Positions 55,569 to 64,000 of a stretch of 64,000 nt of DNA are shown here, piece by piece. Position 1 is the stretch's first letter; each line of letters begins with the position of its first letter. A program made the translations under genes and the position numbers. This DNA comes from Lactobacillus sp. (GTDB lineage: Bacteria; Bacillota; Bacilli; Lactobacillales; Lactobacillaceae). A model generated the notes under the pieces. It saw nothing but the letters and a program-made list of their open reading frames with translations. It was not told the DNA's origin and ran no database searches. The DNA is taken from NCBI GenBank assembly GCA_030530865.1, contig JAUMUC010000002.1, positions 169,119 through 233,118 on the forward strand, in the 5' to 3' direction.

Positions 55569-56225
55569 TTATACTCTAAAATTTCCCCAAACGGCATAAA
55601 TAGGATTGCCCTTGCTAGAAAACTTATGCTCATATTCCGTTTCCACATTGTTAGCAAGGATTTCAGGGGCTTCGTGATGCAAATCAACACTCACAAAGTC
55701 AAAATGCATGCCATAATTATTCATACTTTGTAATGAATAGCCATATAAGCCTGCATTATCAGTCTTAAATTCCAAGTGTCCTTCATCCTTTAAGACGGTT
55801 TTATATTGATCTAAGAAGCTCTTATAAGTCAAACGACGCTTTTCATGACGAGCCTTTGGCCAAGGATCACTAAAATTCAAATATAAAACATCGCAAACAC
55901 TCTCACCAAAATATTTAGCAAGTAAGGCAGCATCCCCTCGTAAAATTTGCAAGTTATCAAGCTTTTCTTCAAGCTTAGTTCGCAAAATAATTCCAGCAGC
56001 AGTAGTTTGCAATTCAATTGCCACATAGTTTCTTTCAGGATGAGCTTTGGCTTTTTCAGTAATGAATTTACCTTTACCAGAACCCACTTCAATTTCTAGC
56101 GGTCTAGAAAAATCAGTAAATCGCTCATTCCAATTAATTTTTACATCGGGATCAGGATCCTGTAAGACAGCTTCTGGATGATCATTCACCAATTTAACTG
56201 CCCAAGGCTTGTTTCTTAATCTCAT
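55569..56225 (-). CDS. trmB: tRNA (guanine-N7)-methyltransferase
   Basis: Methylates G46 in the tRNA variable loop using S-adenosylmethionine. The 218-residue protein has the SAM-binding EIEVGSGKGKF equivalent (LEIEVGSGKG), the acidic VAIELQ strand, and the family motif LNFSDPWPKARHEKRRL. Length is normal. It lies 1 base after ecsB and 25 before the thioredoxin gene. Confidence 0.96.
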   Translation of the reverse strand: MRLRNKPWAVKLVNDHPEAVLQDPDPDVKINWNERFTDFSRPLEIEVGSGKGKFITEKAKAHPERNYVAIELQTTAAGIILRTKLEEKLDNLQILRGDAALLAKYFGESVCDVLYLNFSDPWPKARHEKRRLTYKSFLDQYKTVLKDEGHLEFKTDNAGLYGYSLQSMNNYGMHFDFVSVDLHHEAPEILANNVETEYEHKFSSKGNPIYAVWGNFRV

Positions 56226-56226
56226 A

Positions 56227-57408
56227 TTATCTCCTATTTTTTGTTAATTTCATTGGCAAATAAACTCTTAAAAGCAAGCTATCAATGACTACTAAGCCAA
56301 CGAGATTAATTAATAAAGTGCTAGATTGAACTACAACCATCATCAGCATCAAAATCAGCATTTGTAAATAAATCGCTTGTGAAAGGACGCTAATTAAGTC
56401 TTTGGGATCTTTTTTAACCGGGCTAACTAAGAACATTAAATGGTGATCGTAAATTCTGCCAAGTGGCAATAATTGATAAAGTGTCAAATATTGCACCAAG
56501 ACACAAGCAACCAAAAGCACATAATTAGTTGGCACAATCAATGATACTAAGACACCAAAAATGGTCATCCGCACCCAAAGTGCTAGGTAATCTGGGTTTC
56601 TTAATAAACTTCTCCGGTATAAGAAACGGTTAGCATTCTTTTCTTTTCGAGGTAACAAGAAGTCCAAATATTTACGACGCTTATAAACGATTTTCTTTTC
56701 GCTAACATCGGTGAACATTGCATATAGCGTATATGTCCGATCCTGTCTTTTTTCTTCAGCTAAAACAGCACGATTCCAATTGAATTGACTGTTATTACCG
56801 TTACCTAAAAAATGAACAACCGTGAGATAAGCCACGGTAATGATTAATGTAACCAATGGTTGATTAATCACGATTTCTAGCATAATCAACAAAAGGTTAG
56901 CAATTTTGATCAATAAACCAAAATCTGCTTGGTATGAATAGAGCATTGATTTTTGATAAGATAAATCAATTCCTTTAAACGCCAACATGCTAGCGACGAT
57001 TAATAAGAAGCTTAACAAGGTTAAGTGCAATTTAAAGATGGCAAATGGTGCCAGCAGCGTTCCCATAATGATGATTAGTAAAGATGGCAATGGGAAACTG
57101 TATAAATAAAGTGGCTTTAGATACGCTTGCATCGACGCATTCTTAGTTGATAAATAATACTTATCTGCTTCTTCAACTAAGGTCACCAATTTTCCGATTA
57201 AACTAGGTAGCCACAAGAGAATTGCCAAAATCACTGGATAGTAAGCAAGATCTGTTGGCATCTGTTTCAAAGCATTGGCATACCAGTATAAAATGGCTCC
57301 GAATAAAAAGATCAATGCCAAGATAAAGAAGTCATTAAAAACTAATACCAGATACTTGCCGGCTTTTTTCAAGTGACGTTCTAATCGCTTTAAAGCTAAC
57401 TCACGCAT
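56227..57408 (-). CDS. ecsB: ABC transporter permease EcsB
   Basis: A 393-residue membrane protein with about eight to ten hydrophobic segments and a charged cytoplasmic part around VYKRRKYLDFLLPRKEKNANRF. This layout is typical of EcsB, which with EcsA affects protein secretion, exoprotease levels and site-2 protease activity in Bacillus. The substrate is not known. It overlaps ecsA by 8 bases and lies in the conserved hit/ecsAB/prsA neighbourhood. Confidence 0.9.
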   Translation of the reverse strand: MRELALKRLERHLKKAGKYLVLVFNDFFILALIFLFGAILYWYANALKQMPTDLAYYPVILAILLWLPSLIGKLVTLVEEADKYYLSTKNASMQAYLKPLYLYSFPLPSLLIIIMGTLLAPFAIFKLHLTLLSFLLIVASMLAFKGIDLSYQKSMLYSYQADFGLLIKIANLLLIMLEIVINQPLVTLIITVAYLTVVHFLGNGNNSQFNWNRAVLAEEKRQDRTYTLYAMFTDVSEKKIVYKRRKYLDFLLPRKEKNANRFLYRRSLLRNPDYLALWVRMTIFGVLVSLIVPTNYVLLVACVLVQYLTLYQLLPLGRIYDHHLMFLVSPVKKDPKDLISVLSQAIYLQMLILMLMMVVVQSSTLLINLVGLVVIDSLLLRVYLPMKLTKNRR

Positions 57409-58129
57409 CGAACTTCTCCCCTAGCATCAATTGATAAATTTGATCAATCGGTTGATCAGGTGTCATTTGATATTTTTCACGCAAATCAGACAATTGGCCA
57501 AATGCTTCGATTTGACCTTGATTAAGCACTGCATAGTGATCGACTACTTGACTAGCATTAGTCAAAATATGTGTCGACATCAAAATGATTTTGCCAGCTT
57601 TTTTGGCTTCATTCAATAATTTCAAAAGCTCCATCACTGCTAATGGATCTAATCCAGTAAATGGTTCATCAACAATCAGCAATTTAGTATCAGCCAAGAA
57701 TGCTGAGACAATCATCACCTTTTGTTGCATCCCTTTTGAAAAATTAATTGGCATCCAGTCAAGCTTGTTGTCTAAACGAAACTTCTTCAATAATACGTGG
57801 GCTTTTTCCCAAGCAGCTGTAGGATCCAATTGATAATTAAGGATGACTAAATCTAAGTGTTCTTTTAAAGTTAATTCTGGATAAAGAACCGGCATTTCTG
57901 GAATGTATGCCAAATCCTTTTTATAGCCACCAGCTTGGCCATCTAAGGTAATTTCACCAGCTTGTGGGCGTAATAATCCCAAAACGTGCTTAATCGTGGT
58001 ACTTTTACCAGCACCGTTCAAACCGATTAAACCAACACATTCGCCATCATTGACTGTCAAGCTTAAGTCTTTAATCACTGAAACTCCAGCATAGCCACCA
58101 GTCAAATGGTTAATTTCTAAAGGCATCAA
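57401..58129 (-). CDS. ecsA: ABC transporter ATP-binding protein EcsA
   Basis: A 242-residue ATPase with Walker A GLNGAGKST (about 38), a signature region that reads FSKGMQQK (rather than the usual LSGGQ), Walker B LLIVDEPFTGLD and switch histidine in STHIL. The FSKGMQQ form is usual for EcsA. It pairs with ecsB and is divergent from the HIT gene, as in B. subtilis, with a short 93-base upstream region shared by both directions. Confidence 0.92.
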   Translation of the reverse strand: MMPLEINHLTGGYAGVSVIKDLSLTVNDGECVGLIGLNGAGKSTTIKHVLGLLRPQAGEITLDGQAGGYKKDLAYIPEMPVLYPELTLKEHLDLVILNYQLDPTAAWEKAHVLLKKFRLDNKLDWMPINFSKGMQQKVMIVSAFLADTKLLIVDEPFTGLDPLAVMELLKLLNEAKKAGKIILMSTHILTNASQVVDHYAVLNQGQIEAFGQLSDLREKYQMTPDQPIDQIYQLMLGEKFDA

Positions 58130-58222
58130 AACCCTCCTTATGAAATACTGTATTTCTCTTCTTCATATGATACCATGTTACATAGAAAAGTAGATTACAT
58201 TTATTTAATGAAAGGATCTATT

Positions 58223-58651
58223 ATGTGTTTAGATGCTAATTGTTTATTCTGCAAAATTATCAAAGGTGAAATTCCAAGTTACACCGTTTTCGAAAATGAT
58301 GATGTCAAAGCCTTTTTAGACATTTCTCAAGTCAATGAAGGTCATGTGCTCATGATTCCAAAAAAGCACTTAGTCAACATCTTAGATTACTCTGATGGGG
58401 ATGCACAAAAGTACTTACAATACATTCCAAAAATTGCTAAAGCAATCATGAAGGCATATCCAGAATACGATGGTTTAAATGTGACTACCAACAATGGTGA
58501 AAGTGCTGGACAAGTTGTGATGCACTCACACATTCACTTCATTCCTCGTAAAACTGGGGATGGTTTAAATGTCATCAGTCGTGATAACAGCAAGAACTAC
58601 GACGAAGCAAGTTACACCGCTGTAATGAACAAGATTAAGGATCAATTATGA
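58223..58651 (+). CDS. hit: HIT-family nucleotide hydrolase
   Basis: A 142-residue histidine-triad protein hydrolysing adenosine-phosphoramidate-type nucleotides. The triad reads HSHIHFIPR (HxHxH), and two cysteines in CLFC with upstream residues form the Hint-type metal site. The ATG at 58223, with GAAAGGAT 7 bases before it, is preferred over a longer form. Its stop overlaps the next small gene by 4 bases (ATGA). Confidence 0.93.
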   Translation: MCLDANCLFCKIIKGEIPSYTVFENDDVKAFLDISQVNEGHVLMIPKKHLVNILDYSDGDAQKYLQYIPKIAKAIMKAYPEYDGLNVTTNNGESAGQVVMHSHIHFIPRKTGDGLNVISRDNSKNYDEASYTAVMNKIKDQL

Positions 58652-58851
58652 AATTAGCTTCTTTTGGATTTGGACTAGGATTAATCTTAGGATACAAATA
58701 TCATCAAGAAATTAAAAACAGCTATCAAAAACTTAACAAAGTTAACCAGAACTATCAAAATGTGTTAGATCAGCTTCCCAAAGCTCAAAAAAGCATGAAA
58801 GAATTAAATCGAAGAATTGCTCGATTCGAACAAACTATTCAAAATATATGA
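58648..58851 (+). CDS. Small membrane-anchored coiled-coil protein
   Basis: A 67-residue protein I cannot name. A short glycine-rich hydrophobic start (LASFGFGLGLILGY, about 3-16) could be a membrane anchor or glycine zipper. The rest is a charged helix predicted to form a coiled coil (KNSYQKLNKVNQNYQNVL onward). This layout recalls YtxH-like small proteins. It overlaps hit by 4 bases (ATGA), so the two are coupled, and prsA follows 96 bases later. Confidence 0.7.
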   Translation: MKLASFGFGLGLILGYKYHQEIKNSYQKLNKVNQNYQNVLDQLPKAQKSMKELNRRIARFEQTIQNI

Positions 58852-58947
58852 TTTTTTGATGAATATTTTTAGAATTATAAGCTATCAGCTTAAATTTATG
58901 GTATAGTTAACAGCGTTAACTTAATAAAGATGGAGAGTTATTAATTT

Positions 58948-59850
58948 ATGAATTTAAATTTAAAGAAATTGTCAGCAGCTGTAATGACAGCAACTGTTGC
59001 ATTAACTTTAGCTGCTTGCTCAAATGAAGGCAAGACTATGGTAACTTACAAAGGTGGTAAGATTACTGAAGAACAATATTTGAACAAAGTTAAGAAGACT
59101 CAAGCTGGTCAACAAACTTTCAGTCAAATGATCATTACTAACGTATTTGAAAACCAATACGGCAAGAAAGTTTCAAATGCTGATGTAAACAAGATGTTGA
59201 ACCAATACAAGAAGCAATACGGTTCATCATTCTCACAAGTTCTTACTCAAAACGGTATGTCTGTTGCTACTCTTCGTGAAAATATCCGTTCAAGCTTGTT
59301 AATGAACGCAGCTATGAAGGATCTTAAGAAGATCAGCACTAAGCAAGAAGAAAAATACTGGAAGAGTTACCAACCTGCTGTAACTGTTCAACACATTTTA
59401 GTAAGCTCAAAGTCAACTGCTAACAATATCATTAAGCAATTGAAGGCTGGTAAGGACTTCGCAACTTTAGCTAAGAAGTACTCACTTGACACTAACACTA
59501 AGAACAAAGGTGGTAAGCTTTCAAGCTTTGACTCAACTGACACTACTTTAGATGATTCATTCAAGACTGCAGCATTTAAGCTTAAGAAGGGTGAATACAC
59601 TACTAGCCCAGTTAAGACTCAATCAGGTTACGAAATCATCAAGATGATTAAGACTGGTGAAAAAGGTACTTTGAAGCAAAACAAGGCTAAGATTGATAAA
59701 GCAATCTACGCTGAAATGGCTCAAGACTCAACTGTAATGTCATCAGTAATCAAGACTGTTCTTACTAAGGCTAACATTAAGATTAAGGATAGTTCACTTA
59801 AGAACGTATTATCAAGCTACATGAGCACTACATCAACAACTAATAACTAG
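58948..59850 (+). CDS. prsA: Extracellular foldase lipoprotein PrsA
   Basis: A 300-residue peptidyl-prolyl isomerase lipoprotein that helps exported proteins fold at the membrane-wall interface. The signal peptide ends in the lipobox LAAC (Cys24). A SurA-like N-domain is followed by a parvulin domain (about 145-235, with VQHILVSSK, the ARKYSLD-like KKYSLDTNTKNKGGKL and the SGYEIIKM end). It lies close to ecsAB and hit, the usual neighbourhood, and probably assists the surface proteins encoded next to it. An extended -10 (TGgTATAGT) is at 58895-58905 or so. Confidence 0.94.
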   Translation: MNLNLKKLSAAVMTATVALTLAACSNEGKTMVTYKGGKITEEQYLNKVKKTQAGQQTFSQMIITNVFENQYGKKVSNADVNKMLNQYKKQYGSSFSQVLTQNGMSVATLRENIRSSLLMNAAMKDLKKISTKQEEKYWKSYQPAVTVQHILVSSKSTANNIIKQLKAGKDFATLAKKYSLDTNTKNKGGKLSSFDSTDTTLDDSFKTAAFKLKKGEYTTSPVKTQSGYEIIKMIKTGEKGTLKQNKAKIDKAIYAEMAQDSTVMSSVIKTVLTKANIKIKDSSLKNVLSSYMSTTSTTNN

Positions 59851-59860
59851 TTGAAACAAA

Positions 59861-59894
59861 TAAAAAGCAAGTAGATTTTCTACTTGCTTTTTTG
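59861..59894. terminator. Bidirectional terminator
   Basis: AAAGCAAGTAG/CTACTTGCTTT stem with a 5-base loop and A and T runs, between the convergent prsA and LPQTG protein genes. Confidence 0.9.
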
Positions 59895-59904
59895 TTTTGC
59901 AAAT

Positions 59905-62900
59905 TTACTTTTGCTTTTTGAAAGCCAAACCAAGACTGACGAATAATAATCCAATTAATCCGAAAATTCCTTCCCCAGTTTGAGGCAATTTCTGCTTAGT
60001 TCGATGAGCAACTGTGCTCTTCTTAGAAACTACTTTTTTAGCTTTAGCTTTGGATTTTTCTTCTTTTTTATCTTCTTTAGTTTTGTCTTCTTTTGCTATA
60101 TCTGCTTTATCCTTGTTGTCCTTAGCTTCTGGTGAAGTTGTATCTTCAGTAGGCTTAGTTGGTTCAACTGGTTTCACTGGTTCAGTTGGTTCAACTACAG
60201 TATCCTTAATTGTCACAACTGTTTGACCGCTTAATTTTGAACCATCGCTAAATTCAACGGTTGTTGTAACTGTTTGATCACCTACATGATTCTTATCATA
60301 GCCTGTGACCGTCCAAGTTACATTTTCAGGGAAATCTGCCAAGTTAGTCACAAGACCTTTTTCAGTCAAATCTGTACCCTTATCAACAGTTAGCTTATCC
60401 TTAACCTTTAATTCATACAAATCAGCTTCGGTATAAGTCAAAGGTTCACCCTTCTTGTAGAAGTTGGCAGTAACTGGATATTCCTTAGGATCACCATCAA
60501 TTTTCAAAATACCATTTGGATCGTCTAAAGTTGGAGTCTTGGTCCAAGTTGCATGCTTTCCTTCAGGTAAATCATGGACTAAAGTATCAGGATTTGGAAG
60601 ATCTTGTCCTTCTTCAACTGTAAAACTCTTATCCACGGTGTAGCTAGGTTCAGTTTCCTTAATCGTCACAACTGTTTGACCGCTTAATTTTGAGCCATCG
60701 CTAAATTCGACCGTTGTTGTAACTGTTTGATCACCTACATGATTCTTATCATAGCCAGTTACCGTCCAAGTTACGTTTTCAGGGAAATCTGCCAAGTTAG
60801 TCACAAGGTCTTTTTCGGTCAACTCTGTACCCTTATCAACAGTTAGCTTATCCTTAACCTTTAATTCGTACAAATCAGCTTCTGTCTGAGTCAAAGGTTC
60901 ACCCTTCTTGTAGAAGTAGATGGTGACTGGGTATTCATTGTTATCATCATCAATTATTAATACCCCATGTGGATCATCAACAGTTGGTGGCTTCTTCCAA
61001 GATGCATGCTTTCCTTCAGGTAAATCATGGACTAAAGTATCTGGCTCAGGAATATCATGTCCTTCTTCAATGTGCACAATCTTATCGACAGTATATGGAG
61101 CAAGAATTGTTAAAGTTGCGGTATAAGTTACAGTACCATCAGCACCAGCCGCTTTAACTATTGATGATTTTGCCCAACCGATCGCTACTCCTTTATAGGT
61201 TCCAACCATATGAGTATTGATATTAACATTGTGTTGTTGGTCGTAGTCACCTGGATCAATCATAAAGTCTGCTAAGGTCAATTCTTTACCATATGGAACA
61301 GTCATTTCAGTGATAATAGTGCTGTCTTTTGGAAATACGGATACAAGGTAAAGCGTTTGACTTTCAGGATTGTTATCCGCATCATATCCAGTAATAGTAA
61401 TATTATAATCACTATAAACTGTTTTAAATACTCCATCTTTAGGTTGACCAGTCGCTTGGAAATTGCTGTAATCACCTTTATCAACAATAAAGTCATCAAC
61501 GTTAAAGACGGTTCCTCTAATAATCTTTGGATCCCTGATTGAAAAGTCACGAACAATTTTTGGAGGATTATCGGGATCTTTAGGTACAACTTCAATCGGA
61601 TCCATATTTAGGCTGAAAGAAGTAGGAACACTCTTATATGCGTAACCACCCTTTTCCACTGCAGCATCAACATAATTCTTAATATATGCACTAGTATCGG
61701 TAACTACATGATCAACAATAGTTGGTAGATTGAGTTTAATTTTTCTCAACCTTTGTGCAGAATCATATGAAGGTTTCAAATAAATATCATTTGGAGTATA
61801 GCCCATCTTAGCAAGCTTATCTTTATTTGCAGGATCAGCAATGATAAGACTATTTTTCAAACTAGTTAAAGCCAGATCTACATTAGCAGTATCTGGAATT
61901 GTAGCCACTAAATTTTTCAAATCTAAAGTTTCTAATTTTGGATTCAACGATTTCATATCTTGATTTGTACCAGTAGCAAACAATCTGCTGGCATTAGTCA
62001 ATGAGCTTCCATCAAATCCACTGATATTTAGCTTAGTTAATGCAAAACAACACCAAAACATGGTGCTCATATTTTTAACATTTTTCGTATTAAAACTACT
62101 TAAGTCCAAACTCTCAAGCTGACGACAGTTACTAAACATGCCTGACATATCAGTCACTTTTTCAGTATTAAAACCACTTAAGTTAAGAGACTTCAATGAC
62201 ATAGCATTACTAAACATCGAACTCATATTAGTAACAGATGACGTGTCAAAGTGGCTCAGATCCAAATTTTCTAATTGAGAATAGCAAAACATATATGACA
62301 TATCAGTGACTTTGGAAGTATTAAAATTCGATAAATCCAGTGTCTTCATCGAAATTCCAAAGAACATATTATTCATATTAGTTACATTACTGGTATCTAG
62401 CTTGCTCAAATCCAAACTGGTCAATGCTTTACAATTGCCAAACATTTCACTCATGTCTGTGACTTTGCCAGTCTTAAAGTGAGTTATATCTAGCGTAGGT
62501 AACTTGCCATCACCACTAAACATGTATGACATGTCAGTCACATTACTGGTATCCCAACCACTAACATCCAAGCTAGTCAATGAATTGCACCTGTAAAATA
62601 GCCATTTCATTGTTGTGGCAGCACTTGTGTTTAAGCCACTCATATTAATACTTTGAACCTTATCATTGTTTGAAAAGATATCAGAAAAATCAGTAATATT
62701 ACTGGTATCGAAATTCCTTAAATCAATGCTAGTCAAAGTAGGTGCTGTCAATATTGGAGTATGAGCAAAATCATAGACTCCATAAGCACTAAAGACTTTA
62801 GAAAGACTATTATCGCTACATGAAATCGTACCACCAGAATCACTAACTTTAAGTGTAGTTAAACCTTTAATATGAGCTAAGTTATACAAGTTTACTCTAC

Positions 62901-63414
62901 TAATAGTTACCTTATTTGCACTTAAACCTAAGTTAGTAAAGTCATTCAAAGTTGGCAAAACAACATCATTGCCACCCTTATCCTTATTGTAGTTGGCAAT
63001 TGAATAAGTACCGTTCTTGTTTGTCAGACTGCCATAACCTTTCAAGATCTTAACACTATTAGCAATCTTGGCCTTTTCATCATCAGTAGATGCAGCAGCC
63101 AATTTAGCCTTGGCAGTCGTCTTATCGTTTGTATCTAAAGCTAAGTCATCAATGTCACTATCGGTCACATCAGTAGAAGCTAACGTAGTCAAAGTAGTGC
63201 TAACTTTATCAGCAACACTCTTTTCACTAGCTTCTGTTTCATTAGTTTGGTCTTCATTAGTAGTAGCATCAACATGTTGAGTCACTGCAGTATCTTGAAC
63301 TTCATCTGCGTGTACGATTCCTGTATGACTGGCGAAAATGGCCATTAATGTCACACTGCATAATCCCACTGTTAATTTCCTAAGTTTATACTTAGGTTCT
63401 TTATTTAATTTCAT
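59905..63414 (-). CDS. LPQTG-anchored surface protein with DUF285 repeats and Rib-like domains
   Basis: A 1169-residue sortase substrate. The signal peptide (1-37, with a YSIRK-like KYKLRKLTVGLCSVTLM and likely cleavage after VHA) is followed by a Thr/Glu/Asp-rich linker. About ten DUF285 (BspA-like leucine-rich) repeats of 22-25 residues lie at about 230-480, each with the FDTSNVTDMSYMF-like core. After a linker comes an immunoglobulin-like region, then two nearly identical Rib-like units of 151 residues, a Lys-rich wall spanner, LPQTG at 1143-1147, a hydrophobic helix and the KKQK tail. It probably binds host or matrix ligands, which is inference from domain type. Confidence 0.93.
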   Translation of the reverse strand: MKLNKEPKYKLRKLTVGLCSVTLMAIFASHTGIVHADEVQDTAVTQHVDATTNEDQTNETEASEKSVADKVSTTLTTLASTDVTDSDIDDLALDTNDKTTAKAKLAAASTDDEKAKIANSVKILKGYGSLTNKNGTYSIANYNKDKGGNDVVLPTLNDFTNLGLSANKVTISRVNLYNLAHIKGLTTLKVSDSGGTISCSDNSLSKVFSAYGVYDFAHTPILTAPTLTSIDLRNFDTSNITDFSDIFSNNDKVQSINMSGLNTSAATTMKWLFYRCNSLTSLDVSGWDTSNVTDMSYMFSGDGKLPTLDITHFKTGKVTDMSEMFGNCKALTSLDLSKLDTSNVTNMNNMFFGISMKTLDLSNFNTSKVTDMSYMFCYSQLENLDLSHFDTSSVTNMSSMFSNAMSLKSLNLSGFNTEKVTDMSGMFSNCRQLESLDLSSFNTKNVKNMSTMFWCCFALTKLNISGFDGSSLTNASRLFATGTNQDMKSLNPKLETLDLKNLVATIPDTANVDLALTSLKNSLIIADPANKDKLAKMGYTPNDIYLKPSYDSAQRLRKIKLNLPTIVDHVVTDTSAYIKNYVDAAVEKGGYAYKSVPTSFSLNMDPIEVVPKDPDNPPKIVRDFSIRDPKIIRGTVFNVDDFIVDKGDYSNFQATGQPKDGVFKTVYSDYNITITGYDADNNPESQTLYLVSVFPKDSTIITEMTVPYGKELTLADFMIDPGDYDQQHNVNINTHMVGTYKGVAIGWAKSSIVKAAGADGTVTYTATLTILAPYTVDKIVHIEEGHDIPEPDTLVHDLPEGKHASWKKPPTVDDPHGVLIIDDDNNEYPVTIYFYKKGEPLTQTEADLYELKVKDKLTVDKGTELTEKDLVTNLADFPENVTWTVTGYDKNHVGDQTVTTTVEFSDGSKLSGQTVVTIKETEPSYTVDKSFTVEEGQDLPNPDTLVHDLPEGKHATWTKTPTLDDPNGILKIDGDPKEYPVTANFYKKGEPLTYTEADLYELKVKDKLTVDKGTDLTEKGLVTNLADFPENVTWTVTGYDKNHVGDQTVTTTVEFSDGSKLSGQTVVTIKDTVVEPTEPVKPVEPTKPTEDTTSPEAKDNKDKADIAKEDKTKEDKKEEKSKAKAKKVVSKKSTVAHRTKQKLPQTGEGIFGLIGLLFVSLGLAFKKQK
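60203..61108 (-). repeat. Tandem duplication inside the surface protein gene
   Basis: Two adjacent copies of a 453-base unit (60203-60655 and 60656-61108) match closely for most of their length, for instance around TGATCACCTACATGATTCTT in both. The unit is 151 codons, so copy-number change keeps the frame. Each encodes two Rib-like domains. Confidence 0.85.
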
Positions 63415-63517
63415 ATTTCCTACTCCTTAAAGTTTAATTACTCTACTTAAATTATATCAGAAAGGTAAGCGGTATCATATATTCAAATGAAAAAATGATA
63501 ATTGCATTAATCAAAAT

Positions 63518-63551
63518 AAAAAAGCCAACTATTGATATAGTTAGCTTTTTT
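63518..63551 (-). terminator. Terminator of the lysine-tail protein gene
   Basis: AAGCTAACTA pairs with TAGTTGGCTT on the minus strand across a 6-base loop and is followed by T6, 13 bases after the stop codon. Confidence 0.8.
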
Positions 63552-63563
63552 GTTATTAAACTT

Positions 63564-64000
63564 TTACATTTTTTTCTTCAATGAAGCATAGCGTTTAGTA
63601 AATTTCTTAATCGCATTAATGATTCGCTTGTAGGCTTTAGCGATTTTCTTTGCAGAAATCTTTTTCTTCTTGCGAATAACCTTGCGTCCTTTTTTGATCT
63701 TTACATATCTTGTCTTTGCGACTTTCTTGCCGGCTTTGATTGAGCGGATGTAGCTCCGCTTCATCTTCTTGGTGGCTTTCTTGTATGCCTTAGCCTTCTT
63801 TTGTTTCTTGTCCTTCTTGATCAACTTCTTGAGCATTGCCAAAGTGATCTTCTTTGGCTTCTTTTGCTTTGTAACAACAGTTGTATCAGTAGTTGTTGAA
63901 GTACCTGAAGTTGTACCTGAGCTTGTACTTGAAGTTGTACCAGAAGTTGAAGTTGAACCTGTACTTGAGCCTGTACTTGAAGGTGTATTTGAACTTGTAC
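63564..64000 (-). CDS. Ser/Thr/Gly-repeat protein with lysine-rich C-terminal tail (runs off right edge)
   Basis: I do not recognise this protein. The open frame runs from the window edge to the stop at 63564, giving 144 residues of C-terminus. The first 45 or so are low-complexity Ser/Thr/Gly repeats (units like SGTTSSTS and GSSTGS). After TKQKKPKKITLAML come about 90 residues in which roughly 40 percent are lysine, with arginine and few acids, ending ASLKKKM. There is no LPxTG or membrane helix. A repeat stalk plus basic tail suggests a secreted protein held to anionic wall polymers by charge, which is inference. A clear terminator follows. Confidence 0.7.
   Translation of the reverse strand, partial: TSSNTPSSTGSSTGSTSTSGTTSSTSSGTTSGTSTTTDTTVVTKQKKPKKITLAMLKKLIKKDKKQKKAKAYKKATKKMKRSYIRSIKAGKKVAKTRYVKIKKGRKVIRKKKKISAKKIAKAYKRIINAIKKFTKRYASLKKKM

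Noticed and set aside
61302-61595. Open frame in another frame inside the surface protein gene
   Set aside because: It lies wholly within a gene with clear domains and has no ribosome site; it is a shadow.
63880-64000. Short repeats that could suggest a CRISPR array
   Set aside because: The units are in phase with an open reading frame and encode Ser/Thr/Gly repeats; there are no uniform repeats with unique spacers.

Overview
The window looks like chromosomal DNA from a low-GC Firmicute of the genus Lactobacillus in the narrow sense (delbrueckii/acidophilus group). This rests on PepX, an L-2-hydroxyisocaproate dehydrogenase, an LPQTG-anchored surface protein with DUF285 repeats, T-box leaders, L20 and L21 leaders, CcpA-type cre boxes and a glpK-glpO-glpF locus. 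Most of it is ordinary housekeeping sequence packed in short operons, each closed by a clear hairpin terminator.

Layout. 1-1260: partial efp, rplU-rpmA behind an L21 leader, and tRNA-Arg. 1379-8959: pepX, a GRP-family sugar transporter, fhs, a YitT protein, and an oxidoreductase operon whose nitroreductase carries an in-frame stop. 8971-13626: miaA, a rhodanese-like protein, yqgQ, a rhomboid protease, rpmG and a class B PBP. 13704-20056: YfhO, a BadF-type kinase, an orphan sugar-binding lipoprotein, L-HicDH and greA. 20121-26277: pheST with a T-box, an HxlR regulator, a SPOUT methyltransferase, acylphosphatase and YidC. 26382-30460: the glp operon, in which glpK is broken by a TAG codon. 30478-38931: a LisRK/ArlRS-like two-component system, the YqeG-YqeH-NadD-YqeK-RsfS-TmcAL cluster and infC-rpmI-rplT.

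39123-43222 is the unusual part. It is a compact, visibly AT-rich cassette between infC and thrS, two genes that adjoin in many bacteria. A divergent promoter region separates a leftward operon (ABC ATPase, ABC-2 permease, a prolyl-oligopeptidase-type hydrolase) from a rightward operon: a 78-residue peptide with a Ser-x3-Ser-x2-Cys tail, a 97-residue unknown protein, and a 447-residue protein with the lyase and kinase parts of a class III lanthipeptide synthetase but no cyclase domain. I read this as a lanthipeptide-like RiPP system with its own exporter and a candidate leader protease. It is the best candidate for an undescribed system here.

43268-58129 returns to housekeeping: thrS (T-box), dnaI, dnaB, nrdR, coaE, mutM, polA, murC, a ROK kinase under a cre box, ytpR, a thioredoxin, trmB and ecsBA. 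58223-64000 concerns the cell envelope: HIT protein, the PrsA foldase lipoprotein, a 1169-residue LPQTG surface protein, and the 3' end of a Ser/Thr/Gly-repeat protein with a very lysine-rich tail that runs off the right edge. No insertion sequence, prophage or CRISPR array was seen.
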